Assembly: GCF_002929275.1 (NCBI RefSeq)
Contig: NZ_PJIK01000003.1
Coordinates: 1-64,000, forward strand
Direction: 5' to 3'
Source of the DNA: Arthrobacter sp. ZGTC131
GTDB lineage: Bacteria; Actinomycetota; Actinomycetes; Actinomycetales; Micrococcaceae
DNA length: 64,000 nucleotides
Within the stretch, counting starts at the first letter, position 1. Each line of letters opens with the position of its first letter. Under the pieces are notes generated by a model. The model saw nothing but the letters and a program-made list of their open reading frames with translations. It ran no database searches and was not told the DNA's origin. Below, in pieces: positions 38,890-48,616 of this stretch. Position numbers and translations under genes: made by a program.

Positions 38890-41795
38890 CCTTTCGACCC
38901 GCGCCGCTACGCGCAGCGGCGGCTCTCGCCGTCGTCTTCATCGCGGCGCGGGTCATCTACCGCATCCTTTTCAACGGGGCGGGCATTGGTGGGCCGGTTC
39001 TGCTCAACATACCGGCGGTGCCGCTGCCTGCCCCGTACGCCCACGTAGTCCTCCTCGGTCCAGTCACGGCGCCTGGCCTGTGGGCGGCCGTCCTGTCCGC
39101 CCTGCCGATTGCCGGGATGATCCTCGGTCTCGGCCTGCTGAACGCCTGGGTGGACGTGGCCCGCGGCTTCGTGCACCTGGCCCGCGGCGGCCCCCTGCAG
39201 GGCTTGGCCCGGACGCTTGTGGTGGCCTGGGCCGCGCTCCCGGCGCTTTCCGACGCCGTGGCCTCCGTCCGCCTGGCTTTTCGGTTGCGCGGCGAACGCT
39301 TCGGACCCCGCGCCCTTGTTCCCGTGCTCGAGCGCACCCTTGAGCACGCGGGCCGTGTTGCCGCGGCCCTGGAGCTGCGCGGCTTCGGGAGCCGGGCAGC
39401 CCATCAACCCAACCGCGGTACCGAGGCACCGCTTCTCGTCCGGGACGCACACTTCCGCATCGGCGACTCGCCCGTACGCGTCGCGGAGTTCTCGCCGTCG
39501 AGCGGGTCAATTACCGTCATTACCGGAGCGACGGGGTCCGGCAAGTCCACCATCCTGCGAGGTATCGCGGGCCTCCTCTCACACGTTGACGGTGGAGAAA
39601 TTTCCGGCACGGTGCAAGTCGCCGGAACCGACCGTGCCGCCACGCCGCCGCGCGATACCGCCCGCCTCGTCGGCGTCGTCCTGCAGAATCCCCGCGCCGC
39701 ATTCGCCTCTACCCGGGTCCGGGACGAGATCGCCCTGGCACTGGAGCTCCGCGGCATGGCATCCGGGGCCGCCAAGGCCCGGGTGCTGGCGGTCGCAGAG
39801 CATATCGGAGTGTCGGCACTGCTGAACCGGGATGTCAGCACCCTCTCGGCGGGTGAGGCAACGCTCGTCGCCATCGCGGCTGCGGTGGTGGAGCATCCGG
39901 CCCTGCTCCTGGTTGATGAGCCACTGGCAGACCTTGACACCGCAGCACGGGGACACGTCATCGCCGTGCTTGACGCACTCGCGCGCGACGGTGTCTGCGT
40001 CATCGTGGCGGAACACCGGGCGCAGCCGCTCGTACCGGTTGCCGACTCATGGTGGACCATCGACGACGGCGCCCTGGTGCCGGGTCCCGCGCCGTCCGCT
40101 TCCCCGACGGTTGCGCACCCAACGCCGGCACCGCCAGCGGAGCATGCGCCCGTCCTGACAGCGACGAATCTCGCGGTGCACCGCAAAGGCACGCCGCTGG
40201 TGCGCGACGCATCCCTGACCCTGCACCGCGGTGAAGTGGTGGCCCTCGTGGGGCCGAACGGGGCCGGGAAGTCGTCCCTCCTGGTGGCGCTCGCGCTCGG
40301 TGAAGGCACGGTTGGTGGAGGCACGGGCGGTATAAGAACGGTCGACGGCGGCACGTTCGACGGCGGCCGCGTCGCCCTCGTGCCGGACGCCTCGGACGAC
40401 CTCTTCACCAGGGATACCGTCGCTGCAGAGCTCCGCGCCGCGGAGCGTCGCCAGGCCCGCGCTGCGCGCCAGGCTGGCGCCGGGCGTCACACAAACCGGC
40501 TTCACCCAGACCGGCCGCGCCCGGGTAGTGACCAGGTTCCCCCGATGACTGCGGCGTCACGCTTGGCCCGTTTGCGGGGAGACGTCCGGATTCCCATCGG
40601 ACATGAGCATCCCCGGGACCTCTCTGCGGGAGAGCGCAGGATCCTGGCCATCGCGCTGCAGACCATGGACGATCCCCAGGTCCTTCTGATCGACGAGCCC
40701 ACCCGCGGGCTCGATCCCGATGCGCGCACGGCAGTCGCGGCGGCGCTGCGGGCCGCAGCGGACGGCGGCGCGGCGGTCCTGATCGCCACGCACGACCTCG
40801 ACTTTGCCCACGGCCTCGGCGCCCGCATCCTCCCGATGCGTGACGGCGTCGCGCCCTCTTCCTCGCCGGCCGACGCGCCGGAACCGCCCCTCCCGTTTCC
40901 CCGGCCAGCGGGTGCCGGACCGAGGCCACGGGTCATCGAACAAACAGATTCCCAGAGCGCGGAAAGAAAGCGCCGCATCCGGATGCCGCGGGGCGTCGAG
41001 TTCGCAGTTCTTGCGGCCGCAAACCTCCTGGCCCTCGCAGCGTTCTGCTGGCCGCTGCTCGCCGCGGCCTTCCCGGAGGATGCCGCCGCGGCTCTGCCCT
41101 ACGCAGCGCTGGCCATTGCGCCGCTCGCCGCCGTCGCCGTCGTCGTGTCCATGGACGGTTCGGTCCGCTCCGCGCACACGGTGGCGTTGCTCGGCGTCCT
41201 GGCCGCCGTAGGCTCGGCGATACGGGTGGCGAGCACCGGCGTCGGAGGCGTGGAGGCAGTCTTTATCCTGCTGATCCTGGCCGGCCGGGCCTTCGGTGCC
41301 CGGTTTGGCATGCTCCTCGGCGCCGCCACCATCGCGCTCTCAAGCGCCTTGTGGGGTGGAATCGGGCCGTGGACGCCGTTCCAGATCTTCGCCTGTGCGT
41401 GGGTGGGCGCGGGGGCCGGCCTGCTCCCCCGGCGTGTGCGGGGCAAAGCCGAGCTGTGGATGCTGTGCGGCTACGGCGTCCTGGCGTCTTACGTGTTCGG
41501 CCTGCTGACCAACCTGTGGTTCTGGCCCTTCGCGGTGGGCGCCGGCACCGGAATCTCCTACGTGCCCGGCGCGCCGCTTGGCACCAACCTCAGCAGCTTC
41601 CTGCTCTACTCGCTCGTGACCTCAACGGCGGGCTGGGACACCCTGCGTGGCATCACCACGATCGTCGGAATCGCTGTGGTGGGGCGGGCCATTCTCGCCG
41701 CACTCCGGCGGGTGAAGCCGGTCTCCAGCGTGGACAGGCAAGCTGCGCAGGCTCAATCCGCTCAGGCCAGGGACCGGCTTCAACTCACACCTTGA
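38886..41795 (+). CDS. All-in-one ECF vitamin transporter (T, A, A', S parts fused)
   Basis: 969 residues. The N-terminus is an EcfT-like membrane part ending with ALELRGFGSR (about 161-170). ABC ATPase 1 has Walker A GATGSGKST (214-222), signature LSAGE and LLLVDEP. ABC ATPase 2 has GPNGAGKSS, signature LSAGERR and LLIDEPTRGLD. The C-terminal 270 residues form about six helices of an S component (GARFGMLLGAATIALSSALWGG, GPWTPFQIFACAWVGAGAGLL). Normally these are three or four proteins. Cobalamin is the likely substrate from the lipoprotein and metH neighbours. Its end overlaps the metH end by 11 bases. Confidence 0.85.
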   Translation: MTFRPAPLRAAAALAVVFIAARVIYRILFNGAGIGGPVLLNIPAVPLPAPYAHVVLLGPVTAPGLWAAVLSALPIAGMILGLGLLNAWVDVARGFVHLARGGPLQGLARTLVVAWAALPALSDAVASVRLAFRLRGERFGPRALVPVLERTLEHAGRVAAALELRGFGSRAAHQPNRGTEAPLLVRDAHFRIGDSPVRVAEFSPSSGSITVITGATGSGKSTILRGIAGLLSHVDGGEISGTVQVAGTDRAATPPRDTARLVGVVLQNPRAAFASTRVRDEIALALELRGMASGAAKARVLAVAEHIGVSALLNRDVSTLSAGEATLVAIAAAVVEHPALLLVDEPLADLDTAARGHVIAVLDALARDGVCVIVAEHRAQPLVPVADSWWTIDDGALVPGPAPSASPTVAHPTPAPPAEHAPVLTATNLAVHRKGTPLVRDASLTLHRGEVVALVGPNGAGKSSLLVALALGEGTVGGGTGGIRTVDGGTFDGGRVALVPDASDDLFTRDTVAAELRAAERRQARAARQAGAGRHTNRLHPDRPRPGSDQVPPMTAASRLARLRGDVRIPIGHEHPRDLSAGERRILAIALQTMDDPQVLLIDEPTRGLDPDARTAVAAALRAAADGGAAVLIATHDLDFAHGLGARILPMRDGVAPSSSPADAPEPPLPFPRPAGAGPRPRVIEQTDSQSAERKRRIRMPRGVEFAVLAAANLLALAAFCWPLLAAAFPEDAAAALPYAALAIAPLAAVAVVVSMDGSVRSAHTVALLGVLAAVGSAIRVASTGVGGVEAVFILLILAGRAFGARFGMLLGAATIALSSALWGGIGPWTPFQIFACAWVGAGAGLLPRRVRGKAELWMLCGYGVLASYVFGLLTNLWFWPFAVGAGTGISYVPGAPLGTNLSSFLLYSLVTSTAGWDTLRGITTIVGIAVVGRAILAALRRVKPVSSVDRQAAQAQSAQARDRLQLTP

Positions 41796-44700
41796 AGTAC
41801 TTCGCCTCCGGGTGGTGGAACACGAACGCGTCGGTGGACTGTTCGGGGTGCAGCATCAGCTCATCGCTCAGGACCACGCCCATCCGCTCCGGATGCAGCA
41901 GTTCCACCACCTTGCGGCGGTCCTCCATGTCCGGGCACGCGGGGTATCCGAGCGAGAACCGCGCACCGCGGTAGTCGAGCTTGAACAGGCCTGCCTTGTC
42001 CTTGGGCTCTTCGGCTGCGAAACCCAGCTCCGAGCGGATGCGTGCATGCCAGAACTCCGCGAGCGCCTCGGTGAGCTGCATGACCAAACCGTTGAGCTCG
42101 TAGTAGTCGCGGTAGTGGTCGCCGGCGAAGAGCTTGGCAGTCACCTCATCGACATTGCCGCCGGCGGTTACCAGCTGCACGGGGAGCACGTCGATCTGCC
42201 CCGATTCGCGCGAGCGCACAAAGTCGGCGAGGCACAGGTGCCGGTCGCGGCGCTGGCGCGGGAAGTCGAAACGCAGCCGCTCGGTGCCGAGCGGACCGCC
42301 TGATCCCCCATCCGGGGCGAGCAGGCCCGCGGTGCCGAGGACGCCGTCGCGATCCTCCCCGTGGTGCAGCACCACCACCTGTTCCCCCTCGGAGACCACC
42401 GGGAAGTAGCCGTACGCGACGGACGCATCGAGCATTCCCTCGCCGAGGATGCGGTCCATCCAGTACCGCAGGCGCGGCCGGCCTTCGCGTTCCACGAGTT
42501 CCTCATAGGAGGCGCCGTCATCGCCGCGGCCGGGCTTGAGCCCCCACTGCCCCATGAAGGTGGCGCGTTCATCGAGGAAAGCCGCGAAGTCGTGGAGCGC
42601 CACGCCGCGCACGATGCGCGTGCCCCAGAACGGCGGCGAAGGCACGCGATTGTCGGACGCGACGTCGGAACGGCCGGGCATTGCCTCCGGCTCGGTCACC
42701 TTGAATTTCGGGCCTCCTTTATGAATCCGCTTCTTCAGCGCGGGCAGGCCCACCTCTGCGGGGTCGGCGCCGCGGGCCACCTGCACCAGCGGCTCCATGA
42801 GCGACAGGCCCTCGAAGGCGTCCTTCGCGTAGCGGACCTCGCCGCCGAACTGCCCCGCCAGGTCCTGCTCCACGTAGGCGCGAGTCAGGGCCGCGCCGCC
42901 GAGGATGATCGGCCACCGCTTCGCGTAGCCACGTGACTGCAGCTCGGCAAGGTTCTCCTTCATCACCACCGTGGACTTCACGAGCAGGCCGGACATGCCG
43001 ATCACGTCGGCGTTGTGCTCCTCGGCTGCGGCGATGATGTCGGCGATCGGCTGCTTGATGCCGAGGTTGATCACCTTGTAGCCGTTGTTGGTGAGGATGA
43101 TGTCCACCAGGTTCTTGCCGATGTCGTGCACATCGCCGCGCACGGTCGCGATCACCATGGTGCCCTTGCCCGAGGCATCCGACTTCTCCATGTGCGGTTC
43201 GAGCAGAGCGACCGCGGTCTTCATCACCTCGGCGGACTGCAGCACGAAGGGCAACTGCATCTCGCCGGCGCCGAAGCGTTCGCCCACAACCTTCATGCCC
43301 TCGAGGAGGTAGTCGTTGATGATGCCGAGCGGGGTCATGCCCTCGCTGCGAGCCAGGTCCAGGTCCTCTTCGAGGCCCTTTCCTTCGCCGTCGATAATGC
43401 GCCGCTCCAGGCGCGCGCCGGTGGGCAGCGCCGCAAGTTCCGCGGCGCGCTGGTCCTTCAGCGCTGCGGTGTCGACGCCGGCGAACATGTCCAGCATGGT
43501 GTTCAGGGGGTCGTAGGTAATGTTGCCGTCGGCGTCGTATTCGCGGCGGTCCCAGACGAGGTCCAAAGCCACCTTGCGCTGTTCTTCCGGCAATGAAGCG
43601 AGCGGCACGATCTTGGCGGCGTCGATGATGCCGCTGGTCAGGCCCGCCTGTACGGCCTCGTGCAGGAACACCGAGTTGAGGGCGATGCGCGCTGCGGGGT
43701 TCAGGCCAAAGGAGACGTTGGAGACGCCAAGGGTGGTCTGGATGCCGGGGTACTTCGTGGTGATCTGGCGGATGGCCTCAATGGTTTCGATGCCGTCCCG
43801 GCGGGTTTCTTCCTGGCCGGTGGCGATGGGGAAGGTCAGGCAGTCGACGATGATGTCCTCGACGCGCATCCCCCATTCGCCCACGAGGGCGTCGACGAGG
43901 CGGGAGGCGATGGCCACCTTGCCCTCGGTGGTGCGTGCCTGGCCGTGTTCGTCGATGGTCAGGGCGATCACGGCGGTGCCGTGTTCCTTCACGAGCGGCA
44001 TGATGCGCGCGAAGCGGCTGTCCGGGCCGTCGCCGTCCTCGTAGTTGACGGAGTTGACCACCGGGCGTCCGCCGATGTGTTCGAGCCCGGCCTGCAGGAC
44101 GGGCGGTTCGGTGGAGTCGATGACGAGCGGGAGTGTGGAGGCCGAGGCGAAACGCGAGACGACCTCCTTGATGTCGGCCACGCCGTCGCGCCCCACGTAG
44201 TCAATGCAGACATCGAGCAGGTGCGCGCCGCCGCGGACCTGCTCGCGGGCGATGTCGACACAATCGTCCCAGCGCTCTTCCAGCATCGCCTGGCGGAACG
44301 CCTTCGAACCGTTCGCATTGGTGCGCTCGCCAATGGCGAGGTACGCGGATTCCTGGTCGAAATTGACGTGATGGTAGAGGGAAGCGATGCCGGGTTCACG
44401 CTCGGTGGGAAGGCGTTCGCCGTCGGCGCCCCTCCCACCGCTGGTGACGGCGACGCTGGCGCGGAAGGGCGCAAGACGCTCGACGACGGCGGCCATGTGT
44501 TCCGGCGTCGTACCGCAACATCCGCCGACGAGACCCAGGCCGAATTCGCGCACGAACTGCTCGTGCGCGGTGGCGAGTTCGGTGGGTGAGAGCGGGTAGT
44601 GTGCGCCGTTGGGACCAAGGACGGGCAGGCCGGCGTTGGGCATGCAGGCGATGGCCACGGTGGACTGCTTGGAGAGGTGGCGCAGGTGCTCGCTCATCTC

Positions 44701-45435
44701 ATCCGGCCCGGTGGCACAGTTCAGGCCGATGGCGTCGACGCCGAGCGGCTCGAGGGCGGTGAGCGCCGCGCCGATCTCGGAGCCCATCAGCATGGTTCCG
44801 GTGGTTTCGACGGTCACCTCGACGAAGATCGGGAGCCGGACTCCGCGGGCCACGATGGCCTGCTTGCAGCCGTTGACCGCCGCTTTGGTCTGCAGGAGGT
44901 CCTGGCTGGTTTCGATGAGGAAGGCGTCCGCTCCCCCGTCGATGAGGCCCTCGGCCTGCAGGGCGAAGGTCTGCTTGAGGTAGTCGTAGGTGGTGTGGCC
45001 GAGGCTGGGGAGCTTGGTGCCCGGCCCCATCGAGCCCAGGACCCACCGCATCCGCCCGTCTGTTTTTTCTGCCGCTTCGGCGCGGCCCCTGGCGATCTCC
45101 GCACCCTTCCGGGCGAGCTCTTCGATGCGGTCGTCGATGCCGTAGTCGGAGAGGTTGGACCAGTTCGCCCCGAAGGTGTTGGTTTCGACCGCATCGATGC
45201 CCACGGCGAAGTACGCGTCATGAATGTCCGCGAGGACATCCGGCCGCGTGGCGTTGAGGATCTCGTTGCAGCCTTCCAGCCCCAGGAAGTCGGCCTCGAG
45301 CGACAGCTCCCGCCCCTGCAGCATGGTGCCCATCGCCCCATCGGCAATGACGACCCGGTGGTTCACCGCATCCAGCAGCTCCTGTGAACGGAACGGGCGG
45401 GGGACGGACTCAATATCAAGCGCAAAACGAGGCAT
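41785..45435 (-). CDS. metH: Cobalamin-dependent methionine synthase
   Basis: Transfers the methyl of methyl-tetrahydrofolate through B12 to homocysteine. 1216 residues with all modules in order: homocysteine domain with zinc cysteines (LNCATGPDE and GGCCGTTPEH), pterin domain (AYLAIGERTNANGSKAF), B12 cap and binding domain with DVHDIGKNLV and its cobalt-ligand histidine, and the adenosylmethionine activation domain (GYFPVVSEG, RFDFPRQRR, GYPACPDMEDRRK). No B12 riboswitch was recognised upstream. It is convergent with the putative B12 importer. Confidence 0.96.
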   Translation of the reverse strand: MPRFALDIESVPRPFRSQELLDAVNHRVVIADGAMGTMLQGRELSLEADFLGLEGCNEILNATRPDVLADIHDAYFAVGIDAVETNTFGANWSNLSDYGIDDRIEELARKGAEIARGRAEAAEKTDGRMRWVLGSMGPGTKLPSLGHTTYDYLKQTFALQAEGLIDGGADAFLIETSQDLLQTKAAVNGCKQAIVARGVRLPIFVEVTVETTGTMLMGSEIGAALTALEPLGVDAIGLNCATGPDEMSEHLRHLSKQSTVAIACMPNAGLPVLGPNGAHYPLSPTELATAHEQFVREFGLGLVGGCCGTTPEHMAAVVERLAPFRASVAVTSGGRGADGERLPTEREPGIASLYHHVNFDQESAYLAIGERTNANGSKAFRQAMLEERWDDCVDIAREQVRGGAHLLDVCIDYVGRDGVADIKEVVSRFASASTLPLVIDSTEPPVLQAGLEHIGGRPVVNSVNYEDGDGPDSRFARIMPLVKEHGTAVIALTIDEHGQARTTEGKVAIASRLVDALVGEWGMRVEDIIVDCLTFPIATGQEETRRDGIETIEAIRQITTKYPGIQTTLGVSNVSFGLNPAARIALNSVFLHEAVQAGLTSGIIDAAKIVPLASLPEEQRKVALDLVWDRREYDADGNITYDPLNTMLDMFAGVDTAALKDQRAAELAALPTGARLERRIIDGEGKGLEEDLDLARSEGMTPLGIINDYLLEGMKVVGERFGAGEMQLPFVLQSAEVMKTAVALLEPHMEKSDASGKGTMVIATVRGDVHDIGKNLVDIILTNNGYKVINLGIKQPIADIIAAAEEHNADVIGMSGLLVKSTVVMKENLAELQSRGYAKRWPIILGGAALTRAYVEQDLAGQFGGEVRYAKDAFEGLSLMEPLVQVARGADPAEVGLPALKKRIHKGGPKFKVTEPEAMPGRSDVASDNRVPSPPFWGTRIVRGVALHDFAAFLDERATFMGQWGLKPGRGDDGASYEELVEREGRPRLRYWMDRILGEGMLDASVAYGYFPVVSEGEQVVVLHHGEDRDGVLGTAGLLAPDGGSGGPLGTERLRFDFPRQRRDRHLCLADFVRSRESGQIDVLPVQLVTAGGNVDEVTAKLFAGDHYRDYYELNGLVMQLTEALAEFWHARIRSELGFAAEEPKDKAGLFKLDYRGARFSLGYPACPDMEDRRKVVELLHPERMGVVLSDELMLHPEQSTDAFVFHHPEAKYFKV

Positions 45436-45606
45436 CTCAACAGATTACGGCCGGGGCCTGACACATTGCGCTGTGTGTCCGTGTACTACGACGGCGGGTG
45501 GTGGGTTACCTAGGAGGGTCGTCCGGCTTGCGAGCCCATGGCCCCGCCGCCCTTTTCGCGGCTATTATTACGACACCTCATCTACCTTTTAGATCTGGTG
45601 GGAAAA

Positions 45607-46224
45607 ATGAGTATTTCTCGGATTGTCGCCGGAACTTTCCTCATGACTTTACTGCTCACCGGGTGCTCCGGCCCGCAGCCCCAAGCAACGCCCACAGTCT
45701 CCGTTGCACCCGCATCGGCGCCTCGCGCAGCAGCTGCCCCGGCCCCTGCCAGCACCGAGAACGGCCGCGGACAGCTGGTCACGAAGATCGGCGAAGCGGT
45801 CACACTGTATACCAACGGATATGACGCCCCTTCTACCCTGACCTTCGAGGTGACGTCCATCGAACCAGTCGAATGTGATGCACCCCATGCAACTCCGCCA
45901 AACGGCACTTTCATCGCGGTTTCACTTGAAATCGCTACTTCCCCAACGTTTTCAGGACCGCCGCAAGCGAAGGGCCAGCTAGGGAAGATCAGTTTCCGCC
46001 CGTACTACTGGAAGGGCTATGCCTCCGACGGCACCCCGATGGACACCGTGGAGTCCTCCGTCCAGAACGACTGCCTTGCCGACTCAGCGCCTTTGCCCGA
46101 TTACTTCGGCAAAGATGAAGAGTGGAACGGCCAGGTCATCCTTGATGTGACCACACCGACCGGTGAAGTCGCCTTCGATCCGTACGGCGGCGGAGGCTGG
46201 GTCTGGGAGTACCCATCGGATTGA
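45607..46224 (+). CDS. Putative lipoprotein
   Basis: 205 residues from ATG 45607 (GGTGGGAAAA ahead). Lipobox LLTGC after a short hydrophobic segment, a Pro/Ala-rich linker, then a beta-rich domain (STLTFEVTSIEPVEC, GTFIAVSLEIATS, QVILDVTTPTGEVAFDPYGGG) that resembles DUF4352-like extracellular domains. Two cysteines could pair. Function unknown. Confidence 0.75.
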   Translation: MSISRIVAGTFLMTLLLTGCSGPQPQATPTVSVAPASAPRAAAAPAPASTENGRGQLVTKIGEAVTLYTNGYDAPSTLTFEVTSIEPVECDAPHATPPNGTFIAVSLEIATSPTFSGPPQAKGQLGKISFRPYYWKGYASDGTPMDTVESSVQNDCLADSAPLPDYFGKDEEWNGQVILDVTTPTGEVAFDPYGGGGWVWEYPSD

Positions 46225-46238
46225 GGTGGGAGCCGGGG

Positions 46239-46640
46239 CTATGGCTGGGGTTCGTAGCCTATTAGCCAGTGGAGGCCGTGGCGGTCTATGACTTGCCCGT
46301 CGCTTGCGCCCCATGGTTTGGGGGCCAGCGGGTCCACTATTGTGCCGCCGTCGGAGAGTTTGTCGAACCACTCGTGAAGTACTGCGGGGTCCGCTGTACC
46401 CAGCAACGAGAGCATGATGCCTTCAAATCGGAGGCTTCTTTCACCCTCTGCCGCATCTGAGCCGGACAGGGCCACAACTCCATGGAGAACCCCGTGCGCA
46501 ATGGCGTCGGCAGGGCCGTCGTTGCGGCCAAAGTCCTCGTACGAATGCAGGGACAGCTCGCCGCCAAAGACTTCGGCATAGAAGGTGAGAGCCTCACGTG
46601 CCGTCCCGGGAAAACTGACATATATCTGCGGCTCCGTCAT
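46239..46640 (-). CDS. PhnB-like VOC protein
   Basis: 133 residues: YVSFPGTAREALTFYAEVFGG at the start, MLSLLGTADPAVLHEWFDKLSDGGTI in the middle and VIDRHGLHWLIGYE at the end, the layout of the PhnB/glyoxalase subgroup. Activity is not predictable. It is convergent with the lipoprotein gene. Confidence 0.85.
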   Translation of the reverse strand: MTEPQIYVSFPGTAREALTFYAEVFGGELSLHSYEDFGRNDGPADAIAHGVLHGVVALSGSDAAEGERSLRFEGIMLSLLGTADPAVLHEWFDKLSDGGTIVDPLAPKPWGASDGQVIDRHGLHWLIGYEPQP

Positions 46641-47343
46641 GGGCCGATACTACAAGCCCGATCACTCAGCCCCCGCCTGACACGTCGCTAAGCCGCTGTT
46701 GCGTACCCCCGCTCGTCGGCGCGAGCAGCGTCAGATGTATGGTTCTCTCGCCCCGTAAGGGCCTGGACCGAAGCACCGATAAGGGATCTTATGTAAAGCT
46801 GAACAGTGATTATTACATCCGATGCACGATCACTCCTCCTGCGCCCATTGTCACCCTGTATCGCGTCACTTGAAGCAGGAAAACCCCGTGACCTGCGTAA
46901 TCGCCGAGCGAATGGTCGGCCTGGGCTACTCTTAAAATCCACCATGCGGCCCTCAAAAGTCTTAAAATCCACCATGCGGCCCTCAAAAGCTGGAGTGCAT
47001 CGAGCTGGAATGGCCCTTTGATCCGCGGCTTTGCGCACATTCTGCATTAATTGCATGATTCTTGCATCCAATGCAAGGCAGGGCGGCATGCAGGCGCTCT
47101 AGGAGGTTGCCTGATCTCAGCCACGAGTAAACTGCATCCGGGGCATGACGTGTGGCGCGACGTTCTCAAGGCGTACCTGGGGCGGCGGTCCAGCACCCGC
47201 ACACAGATCTAGTTTCGACGTGAAGTGCCCTAAATGCGACTATTCCGCCCCCGTTCTCTTCTCGAGGGTGGGGGCGGAATTTCGCGTTAACCCAAAGCGT
47301 GGGAGGCGGGGGCACATCGCAGGGCCCCAGCGACGCGCAGACT
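46641..47343. other. Gene-free, lower-GC segment with repeats
   Basis: No convincing gene in 700 bases. It contains the palindrome ATAAGGGATCTTAT (46779-46792), a perfect 30-base direct repeat (see 46932) and a GC hairpin with arms 47242-47252 and 47270-47280, which lies after the minus-strand gene at 47344 and may terminate it. The lower GC and repeats suggest remains of a mobile element. Confidence 0.55.
46932..46991. repeat. Perfect 30-bp direct repeat, possible IS end
   Basis: Two adjacent identical units, each with TTAAAATCCACCATGCGGCC. On the minus strand this reads GGTGGATTTTAA, reminiscent of the repeated terminal sequences of IS21-family elements. No transposase gene is near, so at most a solo end. 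Confidence 0.5.
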
Positions 47344-47859
47344 TCAAGTCCTGTCCCGCACCTCGAAATCGCCGGTGACCGGCCCTACGCCGGGAACCGG
47401 TTGGCAGAAACCTGCAGCGACCGCCGCCTCCGGAGTCAGGTTAGAGAATACGAAGCTGAACGCGTCCGGCGGAGCGTCCTTGCCCTTTCCATTGTCGATA
47501 ATCCGCACGACGAGAACCTGACCAATGGAAGCGGGTGTACCTTCAGTCACCATGCCGACCACGGTGCCAAGGTCACCTTCCGCATTGACGCAGAACGGAT
47601 CGGCCTTATATGTCGCATCGGGACCGACGCTTTGTTCGACAGTAAACGTCAGCTTCCCCCTCGCATCAGTTCCGGCTCCGGGTGTAGGGTCTGTCGCGTT
47701 CACGTCGACAGTAACGTCTGTGAATTGATCCCCATTTTGGACGCGGTGGGTGCCCTTCCCCAGAACCTGATCGGGCGCAGCGGCATTGGCCGGTCCGCTG
47801 ACGGTCGCGGTCGCAATCAGCGCGAGCATTGTGGGCAGCAGTAAGCGACGCATCGACAT
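47344..47859 (-). CDS. Secreted protein of unknown function
   Basis: 171 residues from ATG 47859, with AGGAG ahead. Signal peptide MSMRRLLLPTMLALIATATVSGPANAAAPDQ; mature beta-rich domain with two cysteines (DPFCVNAEG, AGFCQPVPG). The part GKLTFTVEQSVGPDATYKADP and VLVVRIIDNGKGKDAPPDAFSFVF looks like a repetitive beta-sandwich of the type seen in other actinobacterial secreted proteins, but no family can be named. Confidence 0.72.
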   Translation of the reverse strand: MSMRRLLLPTMLALIATATVSGPANAAAPDQVLGKGTHRVQNGDQFTDVTVDVNATDPTPGAGTDARGKLTFTVEQSVGPDATYKADPFCVNAEGDLGTVVGMVTEGTPASIGQVLVVRIIDNGKGKDAPPDAFSFVFSNLTPEAAVAAGFCQPVPGVGPVTGDFEVRDRT

Positions 47860-47985
47860 CGGTCTTCTCCTTGTGCTCAGGGCGCAGAAGCGCCTCCGGT
47901 TTCCTGTACACCCGAGACCATTGCGGCAGGCTAGCAGGGCTGGATTCGACAGTCTAGACATTGGAGAAAAATCTGGTGGCCCGCC

Positions 47986-48201
47986 ATGGAGCGACTAGCT
48001 TTGGCTTCGGTTCATGACTACCGCGACTTCGACGTAGTTTCGCTGCCGCTACAGCAATGGAGGTCGAGCTGGCTACCTGGCCTCAAGGGCGATGGCACTT
48101 TGGTTCGACTGAATTGGTCTGGCGCCCGTGCCACCGGGTTCTACGTATCCCCTGACGCCGTCCTGGAAGCTCTTGCTTCTCTGGAGAGAGCTGAGGACTG
48201 A
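47986..48201 (+). CDS. Small hypothetical protein
   Basis: 71 residues (MERLALASVHDYRDFDVVSL), without signal or membrane segment. Codon third positions are less GC-rich than in the flanking regions, as in the whole island. The next small frame starts one base after its stop, which suggests a short operon leading to the AGNRAV protein. No homologue is recognised. Confidence 0.4.
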   Translation: MERLALASVHDYRDFDVVSLPLQQWRSSWLPGLKGDGTLVRLNWSGARATGFYVSPDAVLEALASLERAED

Positions 48202-48202
48202 G

Positions 48203-48616
48203 ATGAGATTGGTTCGAAAACGAATAATCACCATTACCAGCAGTCATTTTGATAGGACGAACCTCGTTCGTGTCCAGTTTATCTCTTTCCGTTCCGGCCG
48301 CTTAGTTCTGTGCGGCGTGCGCTCCTCCGCCACGGTGGCCCGGGGACTCGCAGAGCTCGCGACGGCGATCGCGGAGGAGCAGCTAGAGCAACTTCACGTG
48401 GAGCGCAATCGAACGAGCAATACTCAGTTGGACTCGCCCGTCCCTTGTGTCAAGCTTAAGACGCCTAATGCGGGAGCTAGCCATGGGAAACATCCATCAG
48501 AAGGCCGATGCCGGTTCGGAGACCGTTCGCACGTCGCGGTGTGGCAGGGCCGAGAGCGCGCCCGGACGAGAAGTCGCCACTGGGATTGTGCTGGCGTTGC
48601 AGCGTGCTGCAGGTAA
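48203..48616 (+). CDS. Small hypothetical protein, uncertain
   Basis: 137 residues. The first 80 (MRLVRKRIITITSSHFDRTN, TVARGLAELATAIAEEQLEQL) look coding; the tail overlaps the next gene by 134 bases in another frame and looks random, so a frameshift or a false end is possible. No family. Confidence 0.35.
   Translation: MRLVRKRIITITSSHFDRTNLVRVQFISFRSGRLVLCGVRSSATVARGLAELATAIAEEQLEQLHVERNRTSNTQLDSPVPCVKLKTPNAGASHGKHPSEGRCRFGDRSHVAVWQGRERARTRSRHWDCAGVAACCR

Noticed and set aside
45436-45606. Possible cobalamin riboswitch ahead of metH
   Set aside because: No B12-box or long structured leader can be recognised on the minus strand within this short region.
46688-47089. A 133-codon minus-strand frame over the 30-bp repeats
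   Set aside because: The repeat itself creates the duplicated peptide (FEGRMVDFK twice); codon use and context give no support.
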